Shown: positions 8,345 to 17,785, counted from the stretch's first letter. The stretch: DNA of 64,000 nucleotides from an uncultured Chitinophagaceae bacterium (GCA_903870685.1 CAIQDX010000095.1:1-64000), one strand, 5' to 3'. Notes: generated from the sequence alone by a model not told the origin. Program-made: numbers and translations.

Positions 8345-8740
8345 GAAGGTCATAACAAATCCAGATACAAACAGCCCGCTAAGCGTATGCTGAATACCAG
8401 CATATATTTTGTGTGCTTTATATTGTTTGTGGCTTATTATAAACCCATTAGCAATTATAAGATCATTCTTTACTATTTTTTGACAAAACCTTATTTTTTT
8501 GCCTCCGCTCATCTACACATTTAAGCCGTTCATCATATTGGATAAAAAAGCAGCTATATTATAAACAATTGATTTTAAATGATTTATTTGATATTTCAAT
8601 TCTAAAGTGTGCCAATTACTAAAATAAACATTGTACTATGTGTTGCATAGTACCAAATAAATCCCCATCTTTGTGTTGTCAAAGTAGAAATAGAAGCCGA
8701 AAGACAAAAAGCAAACATTAAAAAACTAAAAATAAAAATC
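8345..8740. other. Non-coding stretch with one hairpin
   Basis: This is the region upstream of the 64-residue protein. The only structure I see is an 8-bp hairpin, GTACTATG / CATAGTAC, at 8633-8653, about 90 bp before the start codon, where it could lie in a promoter or 5' UTR. A minus-strand ORF (8285-8512) crosses part of the region but is not convincing. Confidence 0.5.
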
Positions 8741-8935
8741 ATGAAAACACAAACAACTAATTTCCTTGCACAGCTCGATAAAAGCGAAATGGATAAATTA
8801 ATGCAGGAAACAAAAGAAACTATTGCAGTAAATAATGAAACTGTAAACAACAAAACTATTTTAAGTGCCGCTGATGTATGGAACATTCAACGCATGCTGA
8901 TGAGACCAAGAGTTGGTAGAAGATTTATTTATTAA
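8741..8935 (+). CDS. Small basic-tailed protein (64 aa)
   Basis: This 64-residue soluble protein is made of a hydrophilic N-terminus rich in E, T and N, then ILSAADVWNIQRMLMRPRVG and a basic end RRFIY. Small Bacteroidota proteins with a similar 'S/T-A-x-D-L/V-W-N/K-I-Q-R' box followed by basic residues are common as far as I recall, which supports a real gene. It begins with an ATG and ends shortly before a degenerate REP-like repeat. No function is known. The conserved box and the arginine-rich tail suggest binding to nucleic acid or to a protein partner, but this is speculation. Confidence 0.7.
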   Translation: MKTQTTNFLAQLDKSEMDKLMQETKETIAVNNETVNNKTILSAADVWNIQRMLMRPRVGRRFIY

Positions 8936-8954
8936 GAGTTGCACATAGAACAAA

Positions 8955-8973
8955 GCGTTGAAATGTGCGACGC
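8955..8973 (+). repeat. Degenerate REP-like repeat arm
   Basis: The sequence AGCGTTGAAATGTGCGACGC matches the GTTGAAG-TGTGCGACGC arm of the family with a few changes, and the terminal CAAC is lost. It is 20 bp downstream of the 64-residue gene. Confidence 0.5.
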
Positions 8974-9078
8974 CGGTAAAGTTGCACAAAGAACTAAATG
9001 CTGATATCAAAAATATTTATAACAGGATTTGTTTTTTAAGACATCCATTTTAAACAACAAATTTTAAAACCCCATATC

Positions 9079-9444
9079 ATGGACATTCAGAACACACAAA
9101 GTCAGATGCGGAAAGGAGTACTGGAGTTTTGTATTTTATCCATTATCCGCCAAGGGGAAGTTTATCCAAGTGATATTGTTGAGCAAATGAAAACCGCCAA
9201 CCTGCACATTTTGGAAGGTACATTGTATCCTTTACTGACAAGATTAAAAAATGCAGGATTACTAACTTATCGCTGGGTGGAAAGTAATAGTGGTCCGCCT
9301 CGAAAATATTTTGTAATGACAGACAAAGGTCTTGCATTTTATGGCGAGTTAGAACGAACATGGAATGAATTGGCAGATGCGGTACATGCACTAACCAAAC
9401 CATTGCAGGATGCTGCATCACAAGAAAATCAAAACCAACTTTAA
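9079..9444 (+). CDS. PadR-family transcriptional regulator
   Basis: This 121-residue winged-helix regulator belongs to the short PadR type. MRKGVLEFCILSIIRQGEVY, the recognition region LEGTLYPLLTRLKNAGLL and the wing GPPRKYFVMTDKG are characteristic. It lacks the long C-terminal dimerisation helix of PadR subfamily 2, which fits its length. It lies 18 bp upstream of the PspC-domain gene, an arrangement often seen in Bacteroidota, so it probably controls itself and that membrane protein. The signal it responds to is unknown. Confidence 0.92.
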   Translation: MDIQNTQSQMRKGVLEFCILSIIRQGEVYPSDIVEQMKTANLHILEGTLYPLLTRLKNAGLLTYRWVESNSGPPRKYFVMTDKGLAFYGELERTWNELADAVHALTKPLQDAASQENQNQL

Positions 9445-9462
9445 CCAAAAAATTTATCAATC

Positions 9463-11670
9463 ATGAAAAGAGTAATTAATATAAATTTCCAGGGCAGGGT
9501 GGTTCCTATTGAGGAATCGGCCTACGACTTACTCAAAAAGTATATTGATAGTTTAACTAAATTCTTCGCCAATGAAGAAGGACGTGAGGAAATTATTAAT
9601 GATATTGAAGGTCGCATTGCCGAATTATTTGGTGAAGCTTTAAAGAAAGGCAGTACCTGCGTTACAGACGATGATGTTACCAGAATTATTGACAGCATGG
9701 GAAGACCGGAAGATTTTGACGATGAAGAGAATAATGTAAAAGCTCAATTAAGCGGCGAACAAACTAAAAGTAATGCTTCATCATCTCAACAAAAATCTTC
9801 TGCAACAAATACTGATGAACCTCGTCGTTTTTATCGCGATGAAAATCATAAAGTATTAGGAGGTGTGTGTAGTGGTATTGCAAATTATTTTTCAATCGAT
9901 CCGGTAATTGTACGTGTTGTATTTTTAATAACAACATTTGGTGCAGGCTTTGGTTTCTTGGCATACATCATTTTATGGGTAGCTGCGCCAAGCAGTGCAT
10001 CAAAAGTAATTGGATCGCAACGCAAACGTTTATTTCGTGATGCAGAAGACAAAATTCTTGCAGGTGTTTGTAGTGGTTTAGCACAATACTTTAATATTAG
10101 TGTGTGGATACCAAGATTATTATTTTTAATTCCGTTCATCTCATTTGTATTTCGTTCTTCACATTGGGGATGGTGGGGCTTTCCGCACTTCTTAAGTTTA
10201 TCATTCAGTCCGGGAGCACTTTTCATCTATATCATTTTCTGGTTAGTTATTCCCGAAGCAAAAAGCACTGCCGATAAATTAGAAATGAAAGGCGAAAAAG
10301 TTGATTTGAATAATATTAAGAATACTATTCAAAGTGATATGGAAGGATTTAAAGAACGTGCCGAAAAATTTGGGACAGAAGTAAAAGAAAAAGCTCAGGA
10401 ATGGGGAAAAGAATTCAGCGAAACAGTTAGCGATAAAAGTAAACAATTCAGTAGTGAAGCAACGTCGGTTGTAAAAACTCATAGCACAGGTTTTGGCGAT
10501 ATCATTGTCTTGATCTTTAAAATATTTGCATATTTTATTTTGGGTGTTGTTTTATTTGCCTTAGTTGTAGCACTATTTTCAATTGGTGTTGTGTTCACCG
10601 GCTTATTACCTGCCAAAGAATATGTGATCACCAACGGTTGGCAAAACTTATTTGCATGGGGCACATTAATATTATTTGTGTGGGTACCGGTATTAGGCAT
10701 TGTAACATTTATTATTCGCCGCATTGCAAAAATGAAAGGTAACAGTGGTTTAATTCGCAGCTCATTTATATCATTGTGGGTATTAGGATTGATTTGTTTT
10801 ATTGGATTGATCTTATCGCTGAGAAATGATTTTCGTTACAGCAATCATGTTATTGAACAAACAGTTTCAATTGCCAATCCTAAAGTTGACAAACTTGAAA
10901 TAACAGTTCCTTCTTCAAAATATTATTCGTACAGAAGATGGTTTAAAATGGAACCATTTGCAAGATTTGATGAAGACACTGTTTATGTTCAGAATGTGAG
11001 AGTGAGAATTGTAAAATCATCGACAGATAGTTTTCAGGTAGTGATGGTAAAATTAGCAAATGGAAAAAGCAAAAATCAGGCAGATCAAATTGCATCGAAC
11101 ATCAATTATCAAATCAATCAAAAAGATAGTTTATTGATGTTAGACAAAGGAATTGCATTAACTGAAAATGAAAAATTCCGCAATCAGGAAGTTATTTTAA
11201 CCATTGCAGTACCTGTTGGCAAAAGAATTAAAGTGAATGAAAATATTGGATGGGGCAATCATAGTCATATCAATATTATGTGGGATGATGAAGACATGGG
11301 CTGGAATTTTTATGATGACCAGCAGGAAGAAAGATGGAGAAACAATGTTGAATATATTCAAACTGCTAAAGGATTAGAGAGAGTAGATAAACAAAATGAT
11401 GATGAAGATAATAACTCAAACAATTCTATCGAAGATTTCAAAAAAAGTAAAGATCAAATATTACGTGAGAAAGAACAAAAGCTGAGAGAGTTAAAAGAAA
11501 TTGATAAACAATTACAAACTCCGCAAGACAGTTCTAAATACCATTATCAACCTGATGCTCCTAAAAAGAGTGAGATAAAAAAAGTTGCACAATCTGATAA
11601 CACAAAATTTAGAAATCCTGATTCTCCATTTCGTACAAAAGATCTATTAATGTTGAAATTCTTTATATAA
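9463..11670 (+). CDS. Membrane protein with two PspC domains
   Basis: This is a 735-residue inner-membrane protein. Residues 1-90 form a soluble domain (VININFQGRVVPIEESAYDL, EGRIAELFGEALKKG) found ahead of PspC in this phylum. Two tandem PspC domains follow, at about 121-180 (RRFYRDENHKVLGGVCSGIA) and 188-267 (KRLFRDAEDKILAGVCSGLA), each ending in hydrophobic spans. A charged amphipathic linker (about 275-330) leads to three or four further membrane spans up to about residue 460. The rest is an extracytoplasmic β-rich domain and an acidic/lysine-rich coiled tail. PspC proteins take part in envelope-stress signalling, and the partner here is presumably the adjacent PadR regulator. A terminator hairpin lies 22 bp past the stop. 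Confidence 0.88.
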   Translation: MKRVININFQGRVVPIEESAYDLLKKYIDSLTKFFANEEGREEIINDIEGRIAELFGEALKKGSTCVTDDDVTRIIDSMGRPEDFDDEENNVKAQLSGEQTKSNASSSQQKSSATNTDEPRRFYRDENHKVLGGVCSGIANYFSIDPVIVRVVFLITTFGAGFGFLAYIILWVAAPSSASKVIGSQRKRLFRDAEDKILAGVCSGLAQYFNISVWIPRLLFLIPFISFVFRSSHWGWWGFPHFLSLSFSPGALFIYIIFWLVIPEAKSTADKLEMKGEKVDLNNIKNTIQSDMEGFKERAEKFGTEVKEKAQEWGKEFSETVSDKSKQFSSEATSVVKTHSTGFGDIIVLIFKIFAYFILGVVLFALVVALFSIGVVFTGLLPAKEYVITNGWQNLFAWGTLILFVWVPVLGIVTFIIRRIAKMKGNSGLIRSSFISLWVLGLICFIGLILSLRNDFRYSNHVIEQTVSIANPKVDKLEITVPSSKYYSYRRWFKMEPFARFDEDTVYVQNVRVRIVKSSTDSFQVVMVKLANGKSKNQADQIASNINYQINQKDSLLMLDKGIALTENEKFRNQEVILTIAVPVGKRIKVNENIGWGNHSHINIMWDDEDMGWNFYDDQQEERWRNNVEYIQTAKGLERVDKQNDDEDNNSNNSIEDFKKSKDQILREKEQKLRELKEIDKQLQTPQDSSKYHYQPDAPKKSEIKKVAQSDNTKFRNPDSPFRTKDLLMLKFFI

Positions 11671-11692
11671 ACTCGGTTGAAGTTGGGAGTAA

Positions 11693-11724
11693 AAGTGCCG
11701 GTATTGGTCTCAGTAACGGCACTT
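11693..11724 (+). terminator. Terminator after the PspC gene
   Basis: An 8-bp perfect stem (AAGTGCCG / CGGCACTT) with a 16-nt loop is followed by CCCTTTTT. It lies between the PspC gene and a small lipoprotein gene. Confidence 0.65.
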
Positions 11725-11746
11725 CCCTTTTTAAAAATTAAAGCTT

Positions 11747-12118
11747 ATGAAACCTAATAATAAAATGTTGATTGCGTGTTCAATCATTATTACTTTTCTT
11801 TTCTCATCTTGTTTTCGTGATAATACCAATATTTCAATTCATGATGAAAGAAATTCTTATCAGTTCTATGCATCATACAACAAAAGCAAAACAGAAAATG
11901 TGCTGCATTATTTGAATGAAAATTTAAATAATGACAATGGATATTTTTCTGATCTAAATTATATTGATGTAACAACAACTTTGCATGATGATACTAAGTT
12001 GTATATCAAAGCAACACCGGGAAGAATTAAAATAAAATTGGATAAAAGAGAAAACACAGAAGCTTCGTATAAAAGAGTGAAACATATTTGCAATGAATTG
12101 AAAGATGTTCTAAAATAA
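11747..12118 (+). CDS. Small predicted lipoprotein
   Basis: This 123-residue protein begins with a lipoprotein signal: MLIACSIIITFLF followed by the lipobox-like LFSSC, so the mature protein would begin at about C22 and be lipid-anchored. The remaining ~100 residues are hydrophilic with alternating strands and helices (YIDVTTTLHDDTKLYIKATP, a final helix with KRVKHICNELKDVLK). I recognise no domain. The gene is 10 bp upstream of another exported protein gene and follows the PspC terminator, so the two probably form their own transcript. Confidence 0.72.
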   Translation: MKPNNKMLIACSIIITFLFSSCFRDNTNISIHDERNSYQFYASYNKSKTENVLHYLNENLNNDNGYFSDLNYIDVTTTLHDDTKLYIKATPGRIKIKLDKRENTEASYKRVKHICNELKDVLK

Positions 12119-12128
12119 AATTTCTTCT

Positions 12129-12611
12129 ATGAGATTCAATCATCATTCTAAAAAAATATTTTTATTATTTATACCCCTGTTTTTTATTGTGATAGTAAAT
12201 GCACAAGAAAAAAAAGTGGCAATCACTTCGCAAAGTTTGTATGATGAGATTGCGCAAATGGACAGTACCATTTTTGCAGCTTACAACACACAAAATATAG
12301 GAGCTTTCAAAAAATTATTTACAGATGATCTCGAATGGTTTCAAGACAATGATGGTTTAATATCTTATAAAAAAGTATTTGAAAATTTTGAAAGCATGTT
12401 TAATAGAGAAAATAAATTAAAAAGAGAATTAGTAAAGGGAAGTCTGGAAGTTCATCCCATAAAAAATTATGGTGCCATCGAAATTGGAACACATCAATTC
12501 AAACATTTTGAAAATGGAAAAGAAGAAGTGTGCACTTTTAAATTTATGATGATCTGGCAAAAGAAAGATGGCGTTTGGAAAATTTCAAGAGTAATCAGTT
12601 ACGATCATTAA
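12129..12611 (+). CDS. Exported DUF4440/SnoaL-like protein
   Basis: This 160-residue protein has a signal peptide (IFLLFIPLFFIVIVNAQ) and an NTF2-like domain. LYDEIAQMDSTIFAAYNTQN, LKKLFTDDLEWFQDNDG-type spacing and the final strands FKFMMIWQKKDGVWKISRV are the DUF4440 pattern. In related proteins the domain is a periplasmic ligand-binding or enzymatic cone, but the active residues are not evident. It is distinct from the NTF2-like protein at 5775-6209, with little visible sequence similarity beyond the fold. It shares a probable transcript with the lipoprotein gene 10 bp upstream. Confidence 0.82.
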   Translation: MRFNHHSKKIFLLFIPLFFIVIVNAQEKKVAITSQSLYDEIAQMDSTIFAAYNTQNIGAFKKLFTDDLEWFQDNDGLISYKKVFENFESMFNRENKLKRELVKGSLEVHPIKNYGAIEIGTHQFKHFENGKEEVCTFKFMMIWQKKDGVWKISRVISYDH

Positions 12612-12734
12612 TATTTTTTCTTTGTTGCAAACGTTGGTTTTGGTAAATAAGCAGTAAGTGTAACAACTTGCTGCTTTTATTTTTTCAGCCATTATGTAAT
12701 GCTTATTTTTGCGCCACTTAAACAAACATCGAAA

Positions 12735-13820
12735 ATGAAAAATACAGCATTTACAGAAAAACATATTGCATTAGGCGCAAAGATGGCAGAGTTTGCAGGT
12801 TATAATATGCCCATAAGCTACAGCGGCATCAATGACGAACATGCAACCGTTAGAAATAATGCAGGCATTTTTGATGTTAGTCATATGGGTGAATTTATAT
12901 TGAAAGGAGAAAATGCATTGGATCTTATTCAACGAGTTACCAGCAATGATGCTTCTAAATTAACTGCCGGTAAAGCGCAGTATAGTTGTTTACCAAATAA
13001 TGATGGCGGAATCGTTGATGATCTGTTAGTGTATTGCGTTGAAGAAAATAAAGTTTATATGTTGGTTGTTAATGCAAGTAATATTGAAAAAGATTGGAAC
13101 TGGATATCGACATTCAATTCTAAAAATGTAGAGATGCACAACATCAGCGATAAAACTTGTTTACTTGCCATACAAGGACCAAATGCTACAAAGATTTTGC
13201 AACCATTAACCGACATAGATATTTTAAACATGAAATATTACACTTTTGCTAAAGGAAAATTTGCAGGAGTTGATAATGTTTTAATAAGTGCAACCGGTTA
13301 TACCGGAGCAGGTGGTATTGAAATTTATTTTGAAGATAAAAATGGGGATGCCGAAAAAATTTGGAATGCCATTTTTGAAATTGGCGCACCACAAGGATTA
13401 AAACCAATTGGTTTGGGTGCAAGAGATACTTTGCGTTTAGAAATGGGTTTCTGTTTATATGGAAATGATATTAACGATACCACATCTCCATTAGAAGCCG
13501 GCTTAGGTTGGATAACTAAATTCACAAAAGATTTTACCTCGAAGAATATTTTTGAAAAACAAAAAGCCGAAGGTGTAAAAAGAAAATTGGTTGGATTTGA
13601 AATGATAGATCGCGGTATTCCACGTCATGATTATTTAATTAAAGATGCTGCAGGAAATTTAATAGGAAAAGTTACCAGCGGTACACAAGCACCATCGCTG
13701 AACAAAGCTGTGGGATTAGGTTACGTGGCAACAGAACATGCAAGTTTAGATAATGAAATATTTATTGAGATACGCAATAGCTTGGTAAAAGCTAAGGTTG
13801 TAAAATTTCCTTTCGCTTAA
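12735..13820 (+). CDS. gcvT: Glycine cleavage system aminomethyltransferase (T protein)
   Basis: This 361-residue enzyme transfers the aminomethyl carbon from lipoylated H protein to tetrahydrofolate. Typical strings are [22 protein letters not shown] and [13 protein letters not shown], where the acidic and arginine residues contact folate, and a C-terminal barrel starts at RKLVGFEM. I start at the ATG at 12735 ([10 protein letters not shown]). The open frame reaches 12699, but those 12 residues do not match the family. The stop codon overlaps the ATG of the next gene by one base, so the two are translationally coupled. Other gcv genes are not in the window. Confidence 0.95.
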   Translation: MKNTAFTEKHIALGAKMAEFAGYNMPISYSGINDEHATVRNNAGIFDVSHMGEFILKGENALDLIQRVTSNDASKLTAGKAQYSCLPNNDGGIVDDLLVYCVEENKVYMLVVNASNIEKDWNWISTFNSKNVEMHNISDKTCLLAIQGPNATKILQPLTDIDILNMKYYTFAKGKFAGVDNVLISATGYTGAGGIEIYFEDKNGDAEKIWNAIFEIGAPQGLKPIGLGARDTLRLEMGFCLYGNDINDTTSPLEAGLGWITKFTKDFTSKNIFEKQKAEGVKRKLVGFEMIDRGIPRHDYLIKDAAGNLIGKVTSGTQAPSLNKAVGLGYVATEHASLDNEIFIEIRNSLVKAKVVKFPFA

Positions 13821-14203
13821 TGAAAAATAAATTTTTAGTTTTTCTTTCTTTTAGTTTTTTAATTGTTTCTTGTCACAGGAAATCTATTCCATCTGGTGAA
13901 GGGAAATTGGTTACCGAAACAGGTTATGCATCTTTTTATGCAGATAAGTTTGATGGAAGATCAACTTCGAATGGAGAAATATTTCGTCAGAATAAATTTA
14001 CAGCTGCACATAAAAAAATTGCTTTCAACACGAATGTAAAAGTTACAAATCTGACGAATAACAAATCGGTTGTTGTTAAAATAAATGATCGCGGTCCTTT
14101 TGTTCGTGGAAGAATTATTGATCTCAGCAAAGCCGCTGCCAAACAAATTGATATGATTGGTGCAGGTGTTGCAAAAGTAAAAATTCAATACAGGAAGAAA
14201 TAG
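13820..14203 (+). CDS. rlpA: RlpA-like double-psi β-barrel lipoprotein
   Basis: This 127-residue protein has a lipoprotein signal ([14 protein letters not shown]) and one double-psi β-barrel. [19 protein letters not shown] and [19 protein letters not shown] are the family's diagnostic strings, including the aspartate of NDRGPF that acts in the lytic-transglycosylase members. It probably acts on or binds peptidoglycan at the outer membrane. It lacks the SPOR domain of longer RlpA proteins, as small Bacteroidota versions often do. Its start overlaps the gcvT stop (TAATG), a metabolically odd but tight coupling. Confidence 0.9.
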   Translation: MKNKFLVFLSFSFLIVSCHRKSIPSGEGKLVTETGYASFYADKFDGRSTSNGEIFRQNKFTAAHKKIAFNTNVKVTNLTNNKSVVVKINDRGPFVRGRIIDLSKAAAKQIDMIGAGVAKVKIQYRKK

Positions 14204-14238
14204 TTTAAGAAGTTTAAAAGGTTTAAGAGGTCTAAAGT
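14202..14238. repeat. Tandem 9-10-bp repeat island (GTTTAAG type)
   Basis: Four imperfect units based on GTTTAAGA(A/G) follow directly on the rlpA stop codon. A matching island in reverse orientation occurs at 60767-60798 in front of the leuA-type gene's end. Confidence 0.65.
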
Positions 14239-14253
14239 TGGCGAATAGAATTT

Positions 14254-14279
14254 CAGAACGTACAAGTGTGCGACGCAAC
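14254..14279 (+). repeat. REP-like repeat, single arm (TACAAG variant)
   Basis: It reads CAGAACG, TACAAG, then TGTGCGACGCAAC. It lies between the convergent genes rlpA and argH. Confidence 0.75.
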
Positions 14280-14316
14280 AAAAGCCAAATAGAATTGTTG
14301 CTGCTAAGTACAAAAA

Positions 14317-15648
14317 TTATTTCAGTAAATTTTCGATAGCAGTATGCACGCTCTGAAAATCAAATACAGTAAGGTTTTGCTGCATCATGGCATTTATTTT
14401 ATCGTTGCATAAATTACCAATGCTTCCTTCGTGTGTATGGTTCACTTCAGTTGAGTAAGTAAATTTACTGGCTTCAATATCAAGTCCAATTTTTTTATAC
14501 GCATCTCTGAAAGGCACGCCCTGCAACACCAGTTTATTTACTTCTTCCACGCTGAAAATGTATTTATATTTTTCGTCGGCAACAATATTTTCTTTGATAG
14601 AAATATTGCTGAGCATCAATGCAGCCATCTGCAAACAATCTTTCAAGGTTTGAAATGCAGGAAATAAATGTTCTTTCAATAATTGAAGATCGCGATGATA
14701 ACCACTTGGCAAATTTGTTGTCATCATGGTTATTTCATTCGGTAATGCTTTTATGCTATTGCATTTTGAACGAATCAGTTCGAACACATCAGGATTTTTT
14801 TTGTGTGGCATGATGCTGCTTCCTGTTGTAAGTTCGGTTGGAAAAGAAACAAAATCAAAATTTTGATTTAAGTACAAACACATGTCCATACTTAATCTTG
14901 ACAAAGTATCGGCAACATTTGCCAATGCTTGTGCAGTTATTCTTTCGGCTTTACCTCTGCCCATCTGTGCATACACAACATTATAATTTAGATCGGCAAA
15001 ACCTAATAATTGTGTCGTTAATGTTCTATTGATAGGGAACGAAGAACCGTATCCGGCGGCACTTCCAAGCGGATTTTTATTTACAACTTTATAGGCAGAT
15101 TGTAAAGTAATAACATCGTCAACCAAACTTTCGGAATACGCACCAAACCATAAACCGAATGATGATGGCATTGCAATTTGCAAATGCGTATAGCCCGGCA
15201 ATAAATGATCTTTATGTTTTTCGCTTTGCTGAATAAGTAATTGAAAGAATGGTTGAATTTCGTTTACCAATTCCTCTAACTCATTTCTTAAAAATAATTT
15301 CACATCAACTAAAACCTGATCGTTGCGACTTCTTGCAGAGTGAATCTTTTTACCTATATCTCCAAGTTTCTCAGTCAATAAAAATTCAACTTGCGAATGA
15401 ACATCCTCCACGTTATTTTGAATGCTAAATGTTGAATTTTGAATGCTGGCGTAAATATTTTTTAATTCTTTTACTAGTAGTTTTGATTCTTTATCTGTCA
15501 ACAATCCAATGGTAGCAATCATTTTGGCGTGTGCAATATTTCCTATCACATCAAATGGTGCTAATAATAAATCAAACTCACGGTCGTTACCAACAGTAAA
15601 ATTTTCTACTGCTTTGTTTACGTCAATATCTTTTTGCCAGAGTTTCAT
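14317..15648 (-). CDS. argH: Argininosuccinate lyase
   Basis: This 443-residue enzyme splits argininosuccinate into arginine and fumarate, the last step of arginine synthesis. The fumarase-superfamily signature GSSIMPHKKNPDVFEL is intact, as are HSARSRNDQV and the TGGSL-equivalent GSAAGYGSSFPI region. An in-frame repeat at 15416-15449 encodes ASIQNSTFSIQN in the N-terminal helical domain, away from the active site. It is the last gene of the arginine operon, 10 bp after a small membrane-protein gene. No strong terminator follows; instead the 3' side carries a REP-like repeat and a tandem-repeat island. Confidence 0.96.
   Translation of the reverse strand: MKLWQKDIDVNKAVENFTVGNDREFDLLLAPFDVIGNIAHAKMIATIGLLTDKESKLLVKELKNIYASIQNSTFSIQNNVEDVHSQVEFLLTEKLGDIGKKIHSARSRNDQVLVDVKLFLRNELEELVNEIQPFFQLLIQQSEKHKDHLLPGYTHLQIAMPSSFGLWFGAYSESLVDDVITLQSAYKVVNKNPLGSAAGYGSSFPINRTLTTQLLGFADLNYNVVYAQMGRGKAERITAQALANVADTLSRLSMDMCLYLNQNFDFVSFPTELTTGSSIMPHKKNPDVFELIRSKCNSIKALPNEITMMTTNLPSGYHRDLQLLKEHLFPAFQTLKDCLQMAALMLSNISIKENIVADEKYKYIFSVEEVNKLVLQGVPFRDAYKKIGLDIEASKFTYSTEVNHTHEGSIGNLCNDKINAMMQQNLTVFDFQSVHTAIENLLK
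15416..15449 (-). repeat. In-frame ATTCAA-type repeat inside argH
   Basis: On the minus strand it reads as units of the type AGCATTCAAAATTCAACATT. The 17 bases CATTTAGCATTCAAAAT recur exactly at 17787-17803, and similar units occur in mutL. It encodes IQNSTFSIQNN without breaking the argH frame. Confidence 0.7.
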
Positions 15649-15658
15649 GGTTTAATTT

Positions 15659-15907
15659 TTATGCATCTTCTTTTTTAAAAAGATTAAATAGATCGTTCGT
15701 AATTATTATTTTCTCGCCTGATTGTAATTTTATTTTTTTTGTTCGAGGTGCAATGAACATTGTAATGCCAGCGGTTATTGCGCCCATTATACCTGCTGCA
15801 AAACGTTTTGGTTCTATTTTAGAAAAAATAAAAATTGAAAACACAATTAAATAAATTGATACAAAAAATATAAACCAAATGACTTTTACTTTTGTTTCAG
15901 GTTTCAT
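15659..15907 (-). CDS. Small two-span membrane protein
   Basis: This 82-residue protein has two predicted transmembrane helices: VIWFIFFVSIYLIVFSIFIF and AAGIMGAITAGITMFIAP. A short basic, cytoplasmic-looking tail follows (KIKLQSGEKIIITNDLFNLF). I do not recognise a family. It lies between argE (9 bp) and argH (10 bp) in the same orientation and must be co-transcribed with them. An arginine-related role is not evident; it may simply ride in the operon. Confidence 0.75.
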   Translation of the reverse strand: MKPETKVKVIWFIFFVSIYLIVFSIFIFSKIEPKRFAAGIMGAITAGITMFIAPRTKKIKLQSGEKIIITNDLFNLFKKEDA

Positions 15908-15916
15908 ACATTCTAT

Positions 15917-16990
15917 TTAATGAACAACATTATCCAGTAACTGAATATACAAATCAATTCCGTTCTTTATTTCATCAAGATAAATAAATTCATCTGCGGT
16001 ATGACTTCTTGCGCTATCGCCTGGTCCCATTTTTAATGTTGGAAAATTCATCAATGCTTTATCACTTGTTGTTGGTGAACCGTAATAAGTTCTTCCGAAT
16101 TTAATTCCTGATTGAATGATTGGATGTTCAACAGGAATAGAAGTAGAGCGTAAACGGCAACTTCTAGGAATAACATCACTCACCACATTTGCTTTAATGA
16201 TCTCTAATACTTCTTCAAAACTGTAAAGTTCATTAACGCGAACATCCACCGTAAATTTACATTCGCTTGGCACCACATTATGTTGCGATCCTGCATTGAT
16301 AATGGTAACGCTCATCTTCATTGGTCCTAACAGATCACTCACTTTATCAAACTTATAATTCATGAACCATTCAATATCTTTTACTGCTTTGTATAAAGCA
16401 TTATCACCTTCTTCTCTTGCAGCATGGCCTGGTATGCCGTGTGCGATACAATCCAATACCAGCAAGCCTTTTTCAGCAAGTGCCATATTCATCAGTGTTG
16501 GTTCGCCTACAATTCCAAAATCGATTTTCGGTAATCGGTTCAATAAAATTTCAACTCCATTGTTGCCACTTATTTCTTCTTCGGCAGTAGCTGCAATGAT
16601 GATATTATATTTTAAATTTTCTTGTTTATGATAATGTAAAAAGGTTGCTATGAGTGAAACCAAACAACCGCCTGCATCATTACTACCCAATCCAAATAAT
16701 TTCCCATCTTTCTCAATTGGCTCAAATGGATTTAATGTGTATGCTTTATTTGGTTTAACGGTATCGTGATGAGAATTTAAAACAATGGTTGGTTTGCTTG
16801 CATCAAAATATTTGTTTTTTGCCCAAATATTATTCAAGTATTGATGCGTAACAACAGCACGAGATTCTAAAAACATTTGAATGATATCAGCGGTCTCTTC
16901 TTCTTCTTTGCTTAAAGATGGTGTTGCAATTAACTTTTTTAATAAGCCAACCGCATCAGTAAATAAAATATTTAATTCTTGTTCATTCAT
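15917..16990 (-). CDS. argE: M20-family deacylase, N-acyl-ornithine/citrulline type
   Basis: This 357-residue dinuclear zinc hydrolase belongs to the ArgE/DapE/Acy1 group. Metal ligands are seen in NSHHDTV and GSNDAGG, the catalytic glutamates in AEEEISG, and a later glutamate in GEPTLMN. The C-terminal histidine is in RSHTADEF. In this operon its substrate is most likely N-acylcitrulline made by the neighbouring argF' product, which it would cleave to citrulline. Whether the acyl group is acetyl or succinyl cannot be read. Its start overlaps the argB stop by 4 bp (ATGA), so translation is coupled. Confidence 0.9.
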   Translation of the reverse strand: MNEQELNILFTDAVGLLKKLIATPSLSKEEEETADIIQMFLESRAVVTHQYLNNIWAKNKYFDASKPTIVLNSHHDTVKPNKAYTLNPFEPIEKDGKLFGLGSNDAGGCLVSLIATFLHYHKQENLKYNIIIAATAEEEISGNNGVEILLNRLPKIDFGIVGEPTLMNMALAEKGLLVLDCIAHGIPGHAAREEGDNALYKAVKDIEWFMNYKFDKVSDLLGPMKMSVTIINAGSQHNVVPSECKFTVDVRVNELYSFEEVLEIIKANVVSDVIPRSCRLRSTSIPVEHPIIQSGIKFGRTYYGSPTTSDKALMNFPTLKMGPGDSARSHTADEFIYLDEIKNGIDLYIQLLDNVVH

Positions 16991-17775
16991 TGAACGATGC
17001 TTGTGCCGGAACTACCGGAAATTAATTGATTCAATTCCTCCGCCTTACCAATGATCACTTTTGTAACACCACTTTGCAATGCCGCAAAAGCATTGTCCAG
17101 CTTGGGTATCATGCCTTCGAATATTTTTTTTCCCTCTTTCAATGTTTGATAGGATAAAGGATTTATTGTTGCGATGACAGTTGTTTCATCATGCACATCT
17201 AACAATACGCCACTTTTTTCGAATGAATAAATTAATTCAACATCATACAAAATACTTAATGCTTTTGCAGTTTCCTGTGCAATAGTATCAGCATTTGTAT
17301 TTAATAGCTGACCGTTGGTATCAACAGTTATCGGTGCCAAGACAACAGCTATATTTTGCTCTAATAAAGTTTTTAATAAAATGGAGTTAACTGCATCCAC
17401 ATCACCCACAAAACCATAATCAATACCCCCAGAGTTAGAACCTCTTTTATGAGAAACAATACAATTACCATCAGCACCACTTAATCCAATAGCATTGCAA
17501 TGCTGTGATTGTAATTTTGCAACAATATTTTTATTGATAAAACCTGCATACACCATTGTAACTATCTTCAAAGTTTCTGCATCTGTAATTCTTCTTCCAT
17601 CAATCATCTGTTGTTCAACACCTAATTGTTTTGCTAATTTGGTTGCTAATTTTCCACCACCATGAACTAATATTTTTTTTCCTTCGATTTTGGCAAATGA
17701 TTGTAAGAATGAAGAAAGTTTTATTTCATCATCAATGATATTTCCACCAATTTTTATAACGAAAAGCTTCTCCAT
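16987..17775 (-). CDS. argB: N-acetylglutamate kinase
   Basis: This 262-residue amino-acid kinase phosphorylates N-acyl-glutamate. KIGGNIIDD and VHGGGKLATKLAKQLG form the nucleotide and substrate sites, and NADTIAQETAKALS is the usual second nucleotide-binding segment. The length is at the short end for ArgB, as expected for forms lacking the N-terminal helix used in arginine feedback inhibition, so it may not be arginine-sensitive. The gene lies 10 bp after argF' and overlaps argE. Confidence 0.95.
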   Translation of the reverse strand: MEKLFVIKIGGNIIDDEIKLSSFLQSFAKIEGKKILVHGGGKLATKLAKQLGVEQQMIDGRRITDAETLKIVTMVYAGFINKNIVAKLQSQHCNAIGLSGADGNCIVSHKRGSNSGGIDYGFVGDVDAVNSILLKTLLEQNIAVVLAPITVDTNGQLLNTNADTIAQETAKALSILYDVELIYSFEKSGVLLDVHDETTVIATINPLSYQTLKEGKKIFEGMIPKLDNAFAALQSGVTKVIIGKAEELNQLISGSSGTSIVQ

Positions 17776-17785
17776 TTAACACTTA

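Noticed and set aside
8285-8512. 75-codon ORF on the minus strand
   Set aside because: Its last third is dictated by the 38-bp palindrome, composition is irregular and nothing resembles a family. Not listed as a gene.
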